Assembly (NCBI GenBank): GCA_947247005.1
Contig: OX365945.1
Span: forward strand, 16,002,501 to 16,066,500
Origin: Spisula solida
Lineage: Eukaryota > Mollusca > Bivalvia > Venerida > Mactridae
Length of the DNA: 64,000 nucleotides
Reading direction: 5' to 3'
The notes under the pieces were generated by a model. It was not told the origin of the DNA, searched no databases, and saw nothing but the letters and a program-made list of their open reading frames with translations. The position numbers and the translations under genes are program-made. Shown here piece after piece: positions 45,648-57,764 of the stretch. Each line of letters opens with the position of its first letter. Within the stretch, counting starts at the first letter, position 1.

Positions 45648-48600
45648 ATGGAAGAGGAAGAAATTTTAAGATTGCGGAAAATAATCGAAGAAAAAGACCA
45701 AGAGATAGAAAGATTAAGAAATGTTTGTGTATTGATCAGTTAAAATGAATAGGGCTTCTGTTACTTAAAGATTTTATTGAAATTTCCTCGTTGCGCTCAA
45801 GCTTGTTTAAGTTGAAATTCGGATAAAACTAATATTCGGATACATACAATTTCTGACTGTTGCTCTTTGAAAAAACGTATGTCATTTCAATTTGAAGAAA
45901 AATCTAAAATTCTTCATTACATAACGTCTCAGTCAAACTAAAAAAAAGTTATTCTTAACTAGGTATTTTCGGTACAAATGTAACTTTAATGCCTACTGAC
46001 ATTCGGACCCACCCTCCTTAAGTCCGTATGGATTATTTCCATAGCCACAGAATCACCAGGAAGCCTCGGAATGAGACATATAAAGTTAATTTTGTTGCTA
46101 TAAAATCATGACAATAAACACACCTGTCAAGACATTCACAATGGGCAAGTGTCACACGCAATGGAGCCCTAGTCTGGTCTAGATCACGCTCGCACTATTG
46201 AGTATTCGAAGTTGCACACATTTTGAAAAAATCTAAACAAATCATGGAAAATCATTGGTAGATCCGCAAATTGTACTTTCAAATTTGTCCTATAATATTT
46301 TATAAAGGACTCATTGGACTTGTCCGCCCAAGGTAAATATGATGAATCAGTATTTAACTATTTATTTTGGGTAGGTATGTCTAATTTAGGTTTAAAAACT
46401 CAATTTCCTCAAACTAGTTACTCTAGGATCAAGGGGGAGCCCCCATACCCCACAAGGAGCTAATGAGGTCCCCTGATCACAGGCTTGCACTTTCCAGACC
46501 CTTGATAGCTATGAATATTTTTTATTCTAAACACTTATTTAACACAGACACAAGTTCCTGATGTCGCTGAAGAAAGCAGTGGGAAGATATTGCTGGAGAA
46601 ATCAAAACTAAGCAATGATGAAATATCACGATACAGCAGGCAACTTATTCTACCTGAAATTGGAATCAAAGGTTTAATTGAAGTGTTCATAAAAATTATT
46701 TCATACTGTCAACCCTACTCAAAGAAAATCTAAGGTGACCTTTCTAGCATTATTTTCTGCAGTGGTTGAGCCACTGACCTTCTAAAAGCTGTCTGGGTAG
46801 CTTTCTCACATGAAATCTACATCTCTGGATGGATTTGAACCCACATCATGAGGAGCACAATATTGGCTACTTAGCTACTTTGTTAATTTGGGTTTACACT
46901 GTTTTTTTACAATGAAAATTCTGTTATATGCGGTGATAGACACACACAATCAGTTTTCCTGGACTGTATTCTAGCCAGTATCAACTTACCCTTTAACAAG
47001 GAGCAAGGCACATCTCCACATGTGGAGAATAAATCAATATTTTTGTGCAATTTTCATGGAAGGGTATGAATTTCCCGATTGGGATTCTAACACAGATTGT
47101 CCAGATACAAGTCCTGAGTGCACTAACCACAGCTGCAGCTTGAATACAGTGGCTACCATACAATTAAATTTTCATTCTAGTTCTTACACAGGGTTTCCAC
47201 TAGCTGCTGAATCTGAACAGTCATTTGATGCTTTGACAAAATTTTACCATTTTATAGGCAAAATACCTATGATTTTGAGAGAAAATGACCCTTGAAATCA
47301 AAATATTGAGGGTCAAAATGTGGCATTTGGGAATGTCCAGGGTCAGAACCCCTACTCACGAGTCAAATGGAACCCCTGTAATACAGACTGAAACATGTTC
47401 TGATCAGGTTTGTGATGCATAATAAATAATGTTGATGCATATTTTGTAGGTCAAATATCTCTTGCCAACACCTCAGTATTAATTGTTGGAGCTGGGGGAT
47501 TAGGATGCCCTGCTGCTGTGTATCTGGCGGCAGCTGGAATAGGTATGTAGGACCTCTGAAACATGCATTTTAATGCCTCGGCATCTACTGCTGCAGGAGG
47601 AATATAGTGATTGACCTGTCCGTCCGTCTGACTGTCCGAAAATGTTAACCAAAACTTTCAAGTTGTTGAAACTCAAATGATTTTGAAGTCCATCAAGGCA
47701 TTAATGCTTTCAAACTTGGCATACTTGTTTACCATCATAAACACCTTTCATTGTCCAAGCCATGTAGCAATATCCAACATTTTAACAGAATTATGGCCCC
47801 TGATTGACAGCTAGTTTTTATGGACAAGGCTTCCATTTGGGCATAAGTGTTTATTGAACGCCGTCTTGTTTGCTAACAAAAACTTGGGGAATGTCAACAT
47901 GCAAATAATTGATATACCGTTACAACTCAATTAAAGACCACCTCTGTCAGTTTTAAGACCACATGTTAATGTTCAAGTCCATTTTCACTGTTTTGCTCCG
48001 TATTTAAACTCTATATAAAGACCAACTCATCAAAGATATGTTTTCAACGGTACCAAAAGGTTGTCTTATTATTTAAGAAATAATGAATATGTACCTGTGC
48101 TTTATGGTAGAATAAAGCACGGTCACAAGTTTGGATGCGTAGTAATGAAAACACGAGTGCATAGCATGAGTGATTTAATGTACGCATCTGAACAAGTGAC
48201 TGTGCTTTATTATAGATAAAACACAGGTACATAATTATTCATTATTTGGATTCAAACATTTAGATCATGATAATTAATTTCTAAAATCTTAATTCATGTT
48301 TTTAATTTGTTATAGGATGCCTAGGTTTGGTCGATTACGACGAAGTTGATCTGAGCAACTTACACAGACAGATTTTGCACTCTGAGAAAAAAGTTGGAGT
48401 GAAGAAAAGCCTATCGGCTGCCAAAGCGTGTAACGAGTATGGACAAATTAATTCATCTAATATTTCTTCGAGATAAAAAATTTATGTAGTTTAATCTTTT
48501 TACATGCTCAAGCAGAAACAATACAGTCAACTCTTGTTATCTTGAACTGGCTTATATCGTAAATGGTTCTCGAACATATCTCTAATTTTCAAATATTTAA

Positions 48601-51600
48601 TTCAGTCTTTTGCTGAGACTGCACATTAAAGCTAGAAAACGCAGACACACCAGAAATCAAAACATGGGAAGAGCCAATGGTCACACAATTTTCTTAAAAA
48701 TAAATCCCAGACATGATTAAACCTTTTTAACACGTACCATGACTCTTAACAGGGGGAAAAATGGCTCTAGAACGTATCTTTAATTTTTGTTATGTCAAAG
48801 TAATTTTCACGGTCCCACAAAATTCGAGATAAAGAGAGTTGTCTGTACTTGATTATTATACTAATACTGTAACAGATATGAGAAACCAACTGGAAATGAA
48901 AGCAGATGCTTGTTTAGTTGTTGATACTAGTAGATTGGTCATTGGTATACCAGTATCGGGGTCAGTTTTTAGTTGATCAGTTAGTCCATTACAAAAATCT
49001 TGTGTATCTACATTTGTATTTCCACCAACGTAGACACAATCTTTATGTATGATGTGACTTTGATGAAATCATAGGGGTTCATTGCCCTTGAGTATTACTG
49101 TGCTTAAGTCTACCTCTGTTATATTTGTAATCATGTTTTCCACGGGAATTTATTCCTGGTTACCAAATTCACTTGGCAAGCAGGTATTTGGGAATGAATG
49201 GTCATCATTGCAAAACGCGTGGTTTTGAGTGGATCTAATTTTATGCACTTAATCACAAACAAACGACATCAATTTAAGATTACTGTAATAAGGTACACTC
49301 AATAGTCTATGAACAACATTCTAAAACAATCGACCTCTACAGAGCAACACCTCCGTAGAGCGGCAGTTTTTTCTGTGTCCGCCAGATGCTCTACAGAGGT
49401 TATACTGTATATAAGTACCGTATTTACCAGTAACTATGAAACTTGTCAGGAATGTTTCTAATCATGTAACATTATGCACTGGAGATTTTGATTGTCCTGG
49501 GACTTGTATAAGTGTCATCATGTTATGGCCCTTGCTTGACAATCTGAATTTTTGTAGAATTACCATTTTCTTACATTTTAATATTGTCCTATATTGTATC
49601 ATACTTACTTTGATATTCTCCATTCTTTCAGGTTAAACTCGTTTGTAAAATGTGTTCCATACCACCTACAGTTAAACAGTTCTAATGCACTGAACATAAT
49701 CAACCAGTATCCTTAACATGTCAGAATCATATACAATACATGTAATTCACTGACTTAGAATGAGAAGGTCGTAAGTGCTACATACAACCTTATAAGACTC
49801 ATGCATATTTGTAATCTGCATCACAAGGCACTTCTTATAAGCCTATTTTCATGAAAATTGGAACGTCATGTTGACCAAATTTAAGTTTAAAAAGCTTGTT
49901 TTTCCATAAGTAAAGAGTAGTTTTCAGACAGAGTTTTCTTGTTTTCTCAAAATATCGATTTTGTACTTACGACCTTCTCATTCTTAGCTATGAATTGTCA
50001 TGATGTATCTACTTTAAGGTTGTAATGTAGTTATATTTATATCTTTAAACTTATTTATTTAATACATGTAGTTTACTATTATTTTAAACTATTTGCCTGG
50101 CCTGGCATCCATGAATATTTTAGCCTATCCGTCGTCCAAGCAGATTTGTTATTTTAACCAGTCAAAATATTCTTATGGTACGATGACGAAAACACATGAG
50201 GATTAATTAGTGCCTTGTAAATAACTTTCTACTTTAACAAATTGTTTCTAAACTTTGTAAAGCTGTATATAATTATGTATATACCGGTAGCCTCTCAGTA
50301 GGAAAGTATTTTTATAGTATAAATAACGCTGGGTAACGAAGAGTCGTTGTTATTTTGTAAAACTGGATCAAACTAAACGAACATTGTTTACCCTTAACCA
50401 GCTGTTCAGGTATGATTTAGTTCTAGATGCCACGGATAATGTAGCTACAAGATATCTGCTGAATGATGCATGTATTCTCGCTGGTAAACCATTAGTGTCA
50501 GGAAGTGCTCTCCGATTTGAAGGACAGGTAGGTATAGTAACCAAGCCCAGATCTCCCGAAACATCTCAAACTGAGCTCGGTCTCAACTCAAATTGTTTCA
50601 CCTATCATTTGATAAATTTTTCATCCCAAATTGTTATGAGATTTCTACTTGAGATGCTTCGGGAGACCAGGCCCGTTTTATATTGGATACTTCCACTTAA
50701 CATTCAGATCACAAAATATACATGTATTAGTGTGATATTGAAAATGACATTATGTGGAAAATGCATGAAAATGTCCAATGAGTGATGAATATTCCTTTAA
50801 ATTTTTGTTTTATTTCTGTATCGACCAGGGGTGGTGTTCAGTATTGGTCTTATTTAATTAGAGAATAAGGATAGCCAATCATATGGCCTGTTACTGACCA
50901 AGAGTTTAATATGGTATGATCTGATTGGTTGTCCTTATCCTTAAGTCAAGTAAGGTCAATATTGAAGACCACCCCTGATCTATGGCTAACACATGCTTTG
51001 TACAAAATATAATGAGTAATTTGTGGTTCTCTGGAGTGTACATTTATATTACAGTTAACAGTGTATAATTATCAAGGTTCTCTGGAGTGTACATTTATAT
51101 TACAGTTGACAGTGTATAATTATCAAGGTTCTGTGAAGTGTATATTTATGTTACAGTTGACAGTGTATAATTATCAAGGTTCTGTAAAGTGTACATTTAT
51201 GTTACAGTTGACAGTGTATAATTATCAAGGTTCCCTGGAGTGTATATTTACGTTACAGTTAACAGTGTATAATTATCAAGGTTCTCTGGAGTGTATATTT
51301 ACGTTACAGTTGACAGTGTATAATTATCAAGGTTCTCTGGAGTATATAATAACGTTACAGTTAACAGTGTATAAGTATCAAGGTTCTCTGGAGTGTATAT
51401 TTACGTTACAGTTAACAGTGTATAATTATCAAGGTTCTCTGGAGTGTATATTTACGTTACAGTTGACAGTGTATAGTTATCAAGGTTCTGTGAAGTGTAC
51501 ATTTATATTACAGTTGACAGTGTATAAATATCAAGGTTCTCTGGAGTGTACATTTATATTACAGTTAACAGTGTATAATTATCAAGGTTCTCTGGAGTGT

Positions 51601-54600
51601 ATATTTACGTTACAGTTGACAGTGTATAGTTATCAAGGTTCTGTGAAGTGTACATTTATGTTACAGTTGACAGCGTATAATTATCAAGGTTCTCTGGAGT
51701 GTATATTTACGTTACAGTTGACAGTGTATAAATATCAAGGTTCTCTGGAGTGTATATTTATATTACAGTTGACAGTGTAGAAATATCAAGGTTCTCTGGA
51801 GTGTACATTTATATTACAGTTGACAGTGTATAGTTATCAAGGTTCTGTGAAGTGTACATTTATATTACAGTTGACAGTGTATAAATATCAAGGTTCTCTG
51901 GAGTGTACATTTATATTACAGTTAACAGTGTATAATTATCAAGGTTCTCTGGAGTGTATATTTACGTTACAGTTGACAGTGTATAGTTATCAAGGTTCTG
52001 TGAAGTGTACATTTATGTTACAGTTGACAGCGTATAATTATCAAGGTTCTCTGGAGTGTATATTTACGTTACAGTTGACAGTGTATAAATATCGAGGTTC
52101 TCTGGAGTGTATATTTATATTACAGTTAACAGTGTATAATTATCAAGGTTGTCTGGAGTGTACATTTATATTACAGTTGACAGTGTAGAAATATCAAGGT
52201 TCTCTGGAGTGTACATTTATATTACAGTTGACAGTGTATAATTATCAAGGTTCTCTGGAGTGTACATTTATATTACAGTTGACAGTGTATAATTATCAAG
52301 GTGGACCATGTTACCGATGTCTCTATCCTAAACCGCCACCACCAGAGACAGTCACAAATTGTTCTGATGGTGGTGTCCTTGGAGTCAGTAAGTATCATAC
52401 ACTGTACTTTTGTTCTTACTTTACTTCTTTTTATCAGATTTGAAATCCTGTTTTGTTGTGGAAGTTTATTATTCATTGTTATTCAGGATTCATTTGAATA
52501 TTTGTTCTGTTATAGTCCAGTCAGGGTAAGAATAGAGTGACGCAGCGGTCCAGTCCACTTACGGTGTAAAACCAATTATAGAGGCTTATACAGACAGCTA
52601 TAATTTCAATGCTGAACTAACATACTATTTCCCTCTACCTGTTTGAACAATGGTTGTAATCTTTTGTGTACATCTTTTGTGTACACATAAACGGCAACGT
52701 CACTCTCACAATATCATAACTGGACTGTATATAGCATACTGATTGACATGATGAAATAAAACAGGTAAGGCCAAATAAATAACTACAGTATGTGTGGTTC
52801 AGATAATATGATGAAAATGGTTTTGGTCTGAAATAATTTATTATATTGTTTGCTCTCGAAATTTCGGATTTGACAATTATTCATCTAGCATGACTTCTTT
52901 CCTTATTTTAAGTAAACTAAACTAAGAAATTGTCAGAAACAAATCTTGTATTAAATGATAAAATATTGGATTATATGATATGTCACAACTTTCGAAATTT
53001 ATTTATATTGCATCCATCACAGACATGTTTCAGAAATCTCTTTGAAGGGAGTCCTTCTCTTCTTCAGTGTGATTTATATACAAACAACTGCTAATATTAA
53101 AGCATTAAAAAACCAAGTTCACTTGAAAAATCTAGGCTTAATTACAACAGGTTTCTTCAAACATATTTCTTTTATTTTAGCCTCCTAGTATTATCAATTA
53201 CAGGGTCATCATGACTTTATTGTTTATATTCCAGTACCTGGTATAATAGGAAGTTTACAGGCTTTAGAAGCTATCAAGATTGCTACAGGCAATGGAAGTA
53301 TCCTTTATATGTTGTTTGTTCAAACACACATCTACGTCAACTTGTCATAATTATCCCCGATCTTTCAAAACTTCTTCTCGAAATCTCAGCCCAAAAGTGA
53401 GATCACATAATGTGGATACTATCCTCAACCTTCTCCGATGCATCTCAAATAGAAAACACCTAAAAAATGAGAAAATGCTAAAATCAGCATCAAAGTTCGA
53501 AACAACTCTCAAATTTGAGCTCTTGAGATGCTCCTAATAAACTCCTCACAATGTTTTTTTATTTGTTACATACCTATTTTGGTTTCTGTGCCAGATTTGT
53601 TATACAGAATGACAATTATAGTGTGGGAACTGTTGATTAGATAAATCAGGAACTTACAGATATTTAATTAATAGAATTTGTTTAAATACAGTATGTACTA
53701 AGCCTGAAATAATTATCATATGGAAGGGGAAGTAACTGTTTGTATCTTAAAATGTCATACTTCTCATAGTTTTTGTCTCCCTTGGCAGTTCATGAAAAAG
53801 TCACTCCAGAAATATATCCTTTCCTTAATCAAGTGTTAAGGTTCTTACAGCCAGAAGTTATTAGTGTATGATGGATTAGAGGGTAGTTTTCGTACAATAC
53901 GTCTACGTGGAAGACAGAAGACGTGTCCTGTGTGCGGAGATAATCCTTCAATAACACACCTCATTGACTACGAACAATTCTGTGGGGCTCGTGCTTCAGA
54001 CAAGGTAATGTTAACCCAGAAATTATTTCGTGCAATTTAAGTGCTAAAAACATTAATATGGGCATTGGAGGAAAACGTGAACATTTGTAGTTGCGAATAT
54101 GCCGACAAACGGCATAATGTGAAAGTTAGTATTTGTGAAAGTAAATTGGTTTACAGTAATGTCTGATAATTTAGGCAAAGCAATATTTTTTGTGTTCAGC
54201 TTCCATGACAGAAAATGTTAGGGTTAGTATGAGGGAAAAAAGTTTCAATTTACTATAATTTTTTATCTAGACATGTTGGTTATGACAATTTTTATAAAAT
54301 TAAATTAATCAGCTATTTAGCTACTGGTAGTAAAAGTGAATATGATCAAAATTGACATCTTTCAAGTAAACTAAAATATTTTATGGAATTTCTTATTGCA
54401 GGAATTAATTTTATTCGTCAGATAACAATTTGGTGTAAGCCTGAAAATCCATATGGTAGGTTGGGTTACCTGGATGACAATATAATTTTCTGTGGCCTTT
54501 CCCAACATATTGGACATGAGTCACCATGTTTCTGGATAATAAAAATGATATTTGAAGTCCAAGATCATTTTTAGAAAAGGTACATTGTATTCTGAATTAC

Positions 54601-56614
54601 TTTGAATTGTTCTTTGATATCTTGCAGGATAAAAGTTTAACAGTATTGAAGCAGGATGAGAGACTCTCAGCAAAGGTTCGAATTTGTGTATATGTTTTGC
54701 ACATTTCATCCACAAATCTTTGAGCTATTATCATGAAACTTAACAGAAGTATTTATAATTTATCCGTATGTGAAGATGTGCACCTGGGTACTGTTTTATC
54801 AAAGCACTTACGGAAATAGTAAACTTATGATCAAAATTTTTTTTTTATGATTTGTTTACAATAATAAAGTGTTGTAAATGGAGCTGTAATACATTTTGTA
54901 CTAATAATGATTCAGTTAATAAACTCCTACAAATCATATCCGTTACCAATTTGCAGTTGTTAAAGAATTGTAAAGAATTTAATTTTGAGCTTAACTTTAA
55001 GATTTTCATATGTGCTTTGATAAAACAGTACCCTGGGGTTTTTACTTTTGCTGTGACCAAGTTTCAACAGAGTTATAGTGGCCCTTTTTGAAAACCCGTT
55101 TGTTGAATTTTTATATTTCGTCTTTTTGTCAGTTTTATTATTTTATATATTGCTAGAATTTGAATTAAATTTTCTTAAGTATGAACTTATTTATTCTGTA
55201 AACTTCATTCACTATCTACTTGGTTTTAAGTGTACATGTGTAGATCTAGAGCCTGTATTAATATATTCCAAAGATATTTTCTTTGAAGAAAATATTTCAC
55301 TTAGAATAGAACAAATCTCAATTTTTATATCTAACAATTCTGTTTTCTTTGTGAAGGAACTACATAGTTAGGTGTAGAGATCAGTCCAGATGCATGGCTG
55401 GGCAAAATAATCACCTCCTTGAGTCACAAGAAATGAAACTTCTGTGACCGGAGCTGATGTCTTCATTTTATTTTCAGGAATATAAATCACTACTGGATGA
55501 AGGCCAGCCACATATACTAGTGGATGTAAGACAACCTGTAGAACTAGATATTTGTCAACTACCCACACAGTCTATCAGTATCCTTTGAAAACAGGGGTTT
55601 CTTTTGATCCTTAGATTGTCACCTTTTGACCCCTGAAACTTCCAAAAAGTGGGGAATGGACCAATGGAGCATGTCTGTTGACTTTATAACTGCAAATTAT
55701 TTCTAATTAACTTCGCGAAAATGGTTCCAAAATCAAAAATCGTGAAATTTTGACCACACGAAAATATATGATTTTCAGCAATAATATCATGTAGATTTCA
55801 TTTTGTAGTTAGTTCATTCACGGAATTTATGAAAATTAAACTAGCATAATATAAACACTAATGATTTTATAGTGTATGTTCTTGTTTAATTCTATCCAAT
55901 TGTATTTCAACTGGTTGCCAGTGTGTTAGTAGGTTTATAAAATTAGGTCTGTAATTAATATAACGGTCACTGCATGCAGGTTTTTGTGCTATGTATGGAA
56001 TTAATACCATGAAAGATTACCGTGCATTTTTAACGTCAAGTTATAATTATATAAACTACATTTACTGTTTCATTGAAGGATAAATCTAATGGACGACAGG
56101 TCTAATCAGATTTAAGATTACAAGTCATATCATATTCATTTCACTTGACTTCATTTTTCCCATTTTGTCTTTGTTCGGCCTACAAATAAAATATTGTTTG
56201 TTTCCCCTTCCTTGACCCATGTCAGGGCTTGGTTGGTAAGTCGAAAAATATATTTTTTTACGGAAGTAATTTTTGAAAGACTTCACGTTTTTTCTGATTT
56301 ATCAATAAATTAGAGATCTTACTTTGAGATCATATTTTAGCTCCTGTATTTACCTTAACCAAATCTCAGATATTCCTCTCGGAGATCTACACAAATCATC
56401 AAGCGTGACCCAGTTATCAGAGACGATAAATACCATGTCAGAGACGGGCGACAAAGTACCGCTAATATGTGTATGTAGGAGAGGCAATGATTCCCAGCTT
56501 GCCGTCCAGAAAATTAAAGACACTTTAAAAAGTGACAAAGTTGCAATTCAAGATATCATTGGTGGTTTAACTTCATGGGCTAAAACTGTGGACCCTGAGT
56601 TTCCGACATACTGA
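45648..56614 (+). CDS. MOCS3: Adenylyltransferase and sulfurtransferase MOCS3 (UBA4), 12 exons
   Basis: Activates the ubiquitin-like sulfur carriers MOCS2A and URM1 by C-terminal adenylation, then thiocarboxylates them, for molybdopterin synthesis and tRNA wobble thiolation (cytosol). Exons: 45648-45722, 46548-46671, 47450-47542, 48316-48436, 49632-49706, 50410-50527, 52279-52387, 53235-53297, 53841-54004, 54628-54675, 55478-55577, 56370-56614; 444 codons. The N-terminal E1-like domain has GAGGLGCP at 80-87 (ATP), zinc pairs CYRC 213-216 and CPVC 288-291, and the conserved Cys in TNCSDGG (C230). The C-terminal rhodanese domain runs from about 331 with active-site C399 (VCRRGNDSQ). It ends at TGA in DPEFPTY. 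Introns 5, 8 and 11 are U12-type; taking the U12 3' site for intron 8 gives [17 protein letters not shown], matching the family. Full length and intact, close to the 460 aa of human. Confidence 0.93.
47570..47880 (+). repeat. Dispersed repeat family H, copy 4 (MOCS3 intron 3)
   Basis: Short copy with gcctcggcatctactgctgc, a gtccgtccgtctgactgtcc tract, the aacttggcatacttgtttac block, and the gggcataagtgtttattgaa tail. There is no expanded tandem core. Confidence 0.7.
48081..48244. mobile_element. Foldback in MOCS3 intron 3
   Basis: taatgaatatgtacctgtgc and tttat at the left are inverted at the right as acacaggtacataattattc. A second pair of gtgctttat words lies inside. Length about 164 bp. 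Confidence 0.6.
48522..48847. mobile_element. Pogo-like MITE in MOCS3 intron 4
   Basis: Left end tacagtcaactcttgttatc (then ttgaa) and right end ttcgagataaagagagttgt (then ctgta) are inverted, with TA at both outer edges. The CAGT...ACTG plus tatc/gata form resembles pogo/Tigger ends. About 326 bp, no ORF. Confidence 0.65.
49328..49405. mobile_element. Small foldback related to 4551-4637
   Basis: aatcgacctctacagagcaa and tgctctacagaggttatact are inverted around about 40 bases. The acctctgtagag ends also bound the foldback in intron 3 of CA gene 1. Confidence 0.55.
49707..50409 (+). other. U12-type (minor spliceosome) intron 5 of MOCS3
   Basis: Begins GTATCCTTAA and ends with acccttaacc-agctgttcag, i.e. 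a CCTTAAC branch site about 12 bases before AG. Both match the minor-class consensus (RTATCCTT; TTCCTTAAC). Phase 2; the join gives [14 protein letters not shown] as in the family. Confidence 0.88.
49748..49990. mobile_element. MITE family C, copy 3 (inverted)
   Basis: Inverse of copies 1 and 2: gacttagaatgagaaggtcg at the left, tgaaaattggaac and gttttcttgttttctcaaaa inside, cgaccttctcattcttagct at the right. It sits about 40 bases inside the U12-type intron 5 of MOCS3. Confidence 0.75.
50541..50674. mobile_element. Foldback in MOCS3 intron 6
   Basis: agatctcccgaaacatctca is inverted at the right as tgagatgcttcgggagacca. A related inverted word set is seen at 53370-53535 in intron 8. Confidence 0.55.
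50825..50981. mobile_element. Second foldback in MOCS3 intron 6
   Basis: accaggggtggtgttcagta with attgg is inverted at the right as caatattgaagaccacccct. Inner words aaggatagccaatca and tgattggttgtcctta are also inverted. Confidence 0.6.
51027..52301 (+). repeat. 51-bp tandem array made of a splice acceptor plus exon start (MOCS3)
   Basis: About 25 units, period 51 bp. Each reads ttctctggagtgtacattta, then tattacag, then TTGACAGTGTATAATTATCA and AGG. The last unit is the real 3' splice site (ag at 52277-52278) and first codons (LTVYNYQGG) of MOCS3 exon 7. The earlier units copy that junction. Because 51 is divisible by three the frame stays open (17 residues per unit, e.g. [17 protein letters not shown]), apart from TAG in two units (51778-51780 and 52186-52188). 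Variants include cgttacag, gtgaagtg and tatagt. Confidence 0.93.
52511..52731. mobile_element. MITE family A copy 2 (MOCS3 intron 7)
   Basis: Inverse orientation of the element at 81-294: begins tatagtccagtcagggtaag, contains ggtgtaaaaccaattata, aacaatggttg and caacgtcac, and ends aactggactgtata. Confidence 0.75.
53298..53840 (+). other. U12-type intron 8 of MOCS3
   Basis: Begins GTATCCTTTA and ends with tttccttaatcaagtgttaag. The branch-like TTCCTTAA lies about 12 bases before AG at 53839-53840. A more pyrimidine-rich decoy cttacag lies 10 bases further on, but using it shifts the frame into a stop. The U12 site gives SSYSQKLL. Confidence 0.85.
55578..56369 (+). other. U12-type intron 11 of MOCS3
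   Basis: Begins GTATCCTTTG and ends with taccttaaccaaatctcag, a CCTTAAC branch site about 11 bases from AG. Phase 1; the join restores LPTQSI-NIPLGDL of the rhodanese domain. Confidence 0.88.
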
Positions 56615-57750
56615 AAACTGTCAAGATTGTAAAAAGATTGTTATTGAATTATTGAATTACTCATACTCATTATTATTATGATGTTTTTGCTTTACAATTT
56701 ATTTTAAAAATATTTGTGTAATTGTGCTCCCCTTTTTATATAAGAGGAAAACTAATATGTTGTAATGCCAATTACTCATCGGTGAGAGACCATATGGTAT
56801 TTGATCAAGAACTCTAGAACACTTTGGCCAAGGATCTTTAAACGTTATATAGATTAGTCTAACATGTAGATGACATCGAACGTTTTTGAGGTCATTATGA
56901 GCAAGGTCAATGTCCCGGTGACTGGGCCCGTGCTTAAATATAAATATGCTAACATGTTCTTTAATTACATGCAGGTGCTTGTAATGTAAGGTAGGGAAAG
57001 TAAAAAGGATAATAGAAAATCAGACAGGAAAGGCAGCACACAACAGCCGAGGATAGAAAACATAAAAACATCAAATACCAAAATTGCAGGGTATATTTAT
57101 TATGCCAGTGGTGTCAATATTCCTGATTTATCCGGAATTCCCGATTTATCTGTCCTGAAAGAGCTATGATTTCTGACCAAAATAAAAGTTATTTGATGAA
57201 AATATCTAAAAAAATTGCAAAGTTGTGGTCAATTTAATCTGCTCTGAAGGATTTTATTCAATTAAAACTGAGTTAAAAATGAAAACAATGTGGTTGAAGG
57301 CCTCCTGTTTTGTAAAAATGTTGGCAGCATATGATTTTCAGGATTTTTAATTTGGCTCTGTCGACACCCCTGTTATGCCCAACACACAACTGAACGAGAC
57401 AATGAACTTGACGGCTAAACGTACCTAGTTTCAGCTGTCAAACTGAGTCATCAGAGCATCAACCAAAGCAGCTAGTTTGGGATTATATCTTCAATGTACT
57501 GTCTCCATTCCCATGGTGATTGTTGTATCCAACTCTACCATGAGGGCCGGTCATCATATCAATACCAAACCCAGTATGTTTATTTCGGTTGTGAGGGTTT
57601 GAGAGGCTGTAATAAAAACTGTTGTAACTTGTGAAATAAAGTATAAACATTAAACTGTTTTTTTTTATATTAGGGTATTATTTTTAAGAAAAAACATGTG
57701 TAAGAAAACTATACATAGGTGTCATAACTTTCCTCCTACATTGCTATATG
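56615..57750. other. 3' flank of MOCS3
   Basis: No further gene is visible. AATAAA hexamers at 57611-57616 and 57635-57640 are candidate poly(A) signals, though a kilobase from the stop. A word pair catcggtgagagaccatatg / atgtcccggtgac near 56770-56920 may be part of a dispersed repeat. Confidence 0.45.
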
Positions 57751-57764
57751 AACAATAAGATCAT

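Noticed and set aside
51061..52188. A long repetitive protein encoded by the 51-bp array
   Set aside because: Two units carry TAG, and half of each unit is intron-derived acceptor sequence. Only the last unit is needed for MOCS3.
53790..53800. An 11-base microexon of MOCS3 between exons 8 and 9
   Set aside because: It could rescue the frame with a different acceptor, but the U12 acceptor at 53840 gives the exact conserved SSYSQKLL without it.
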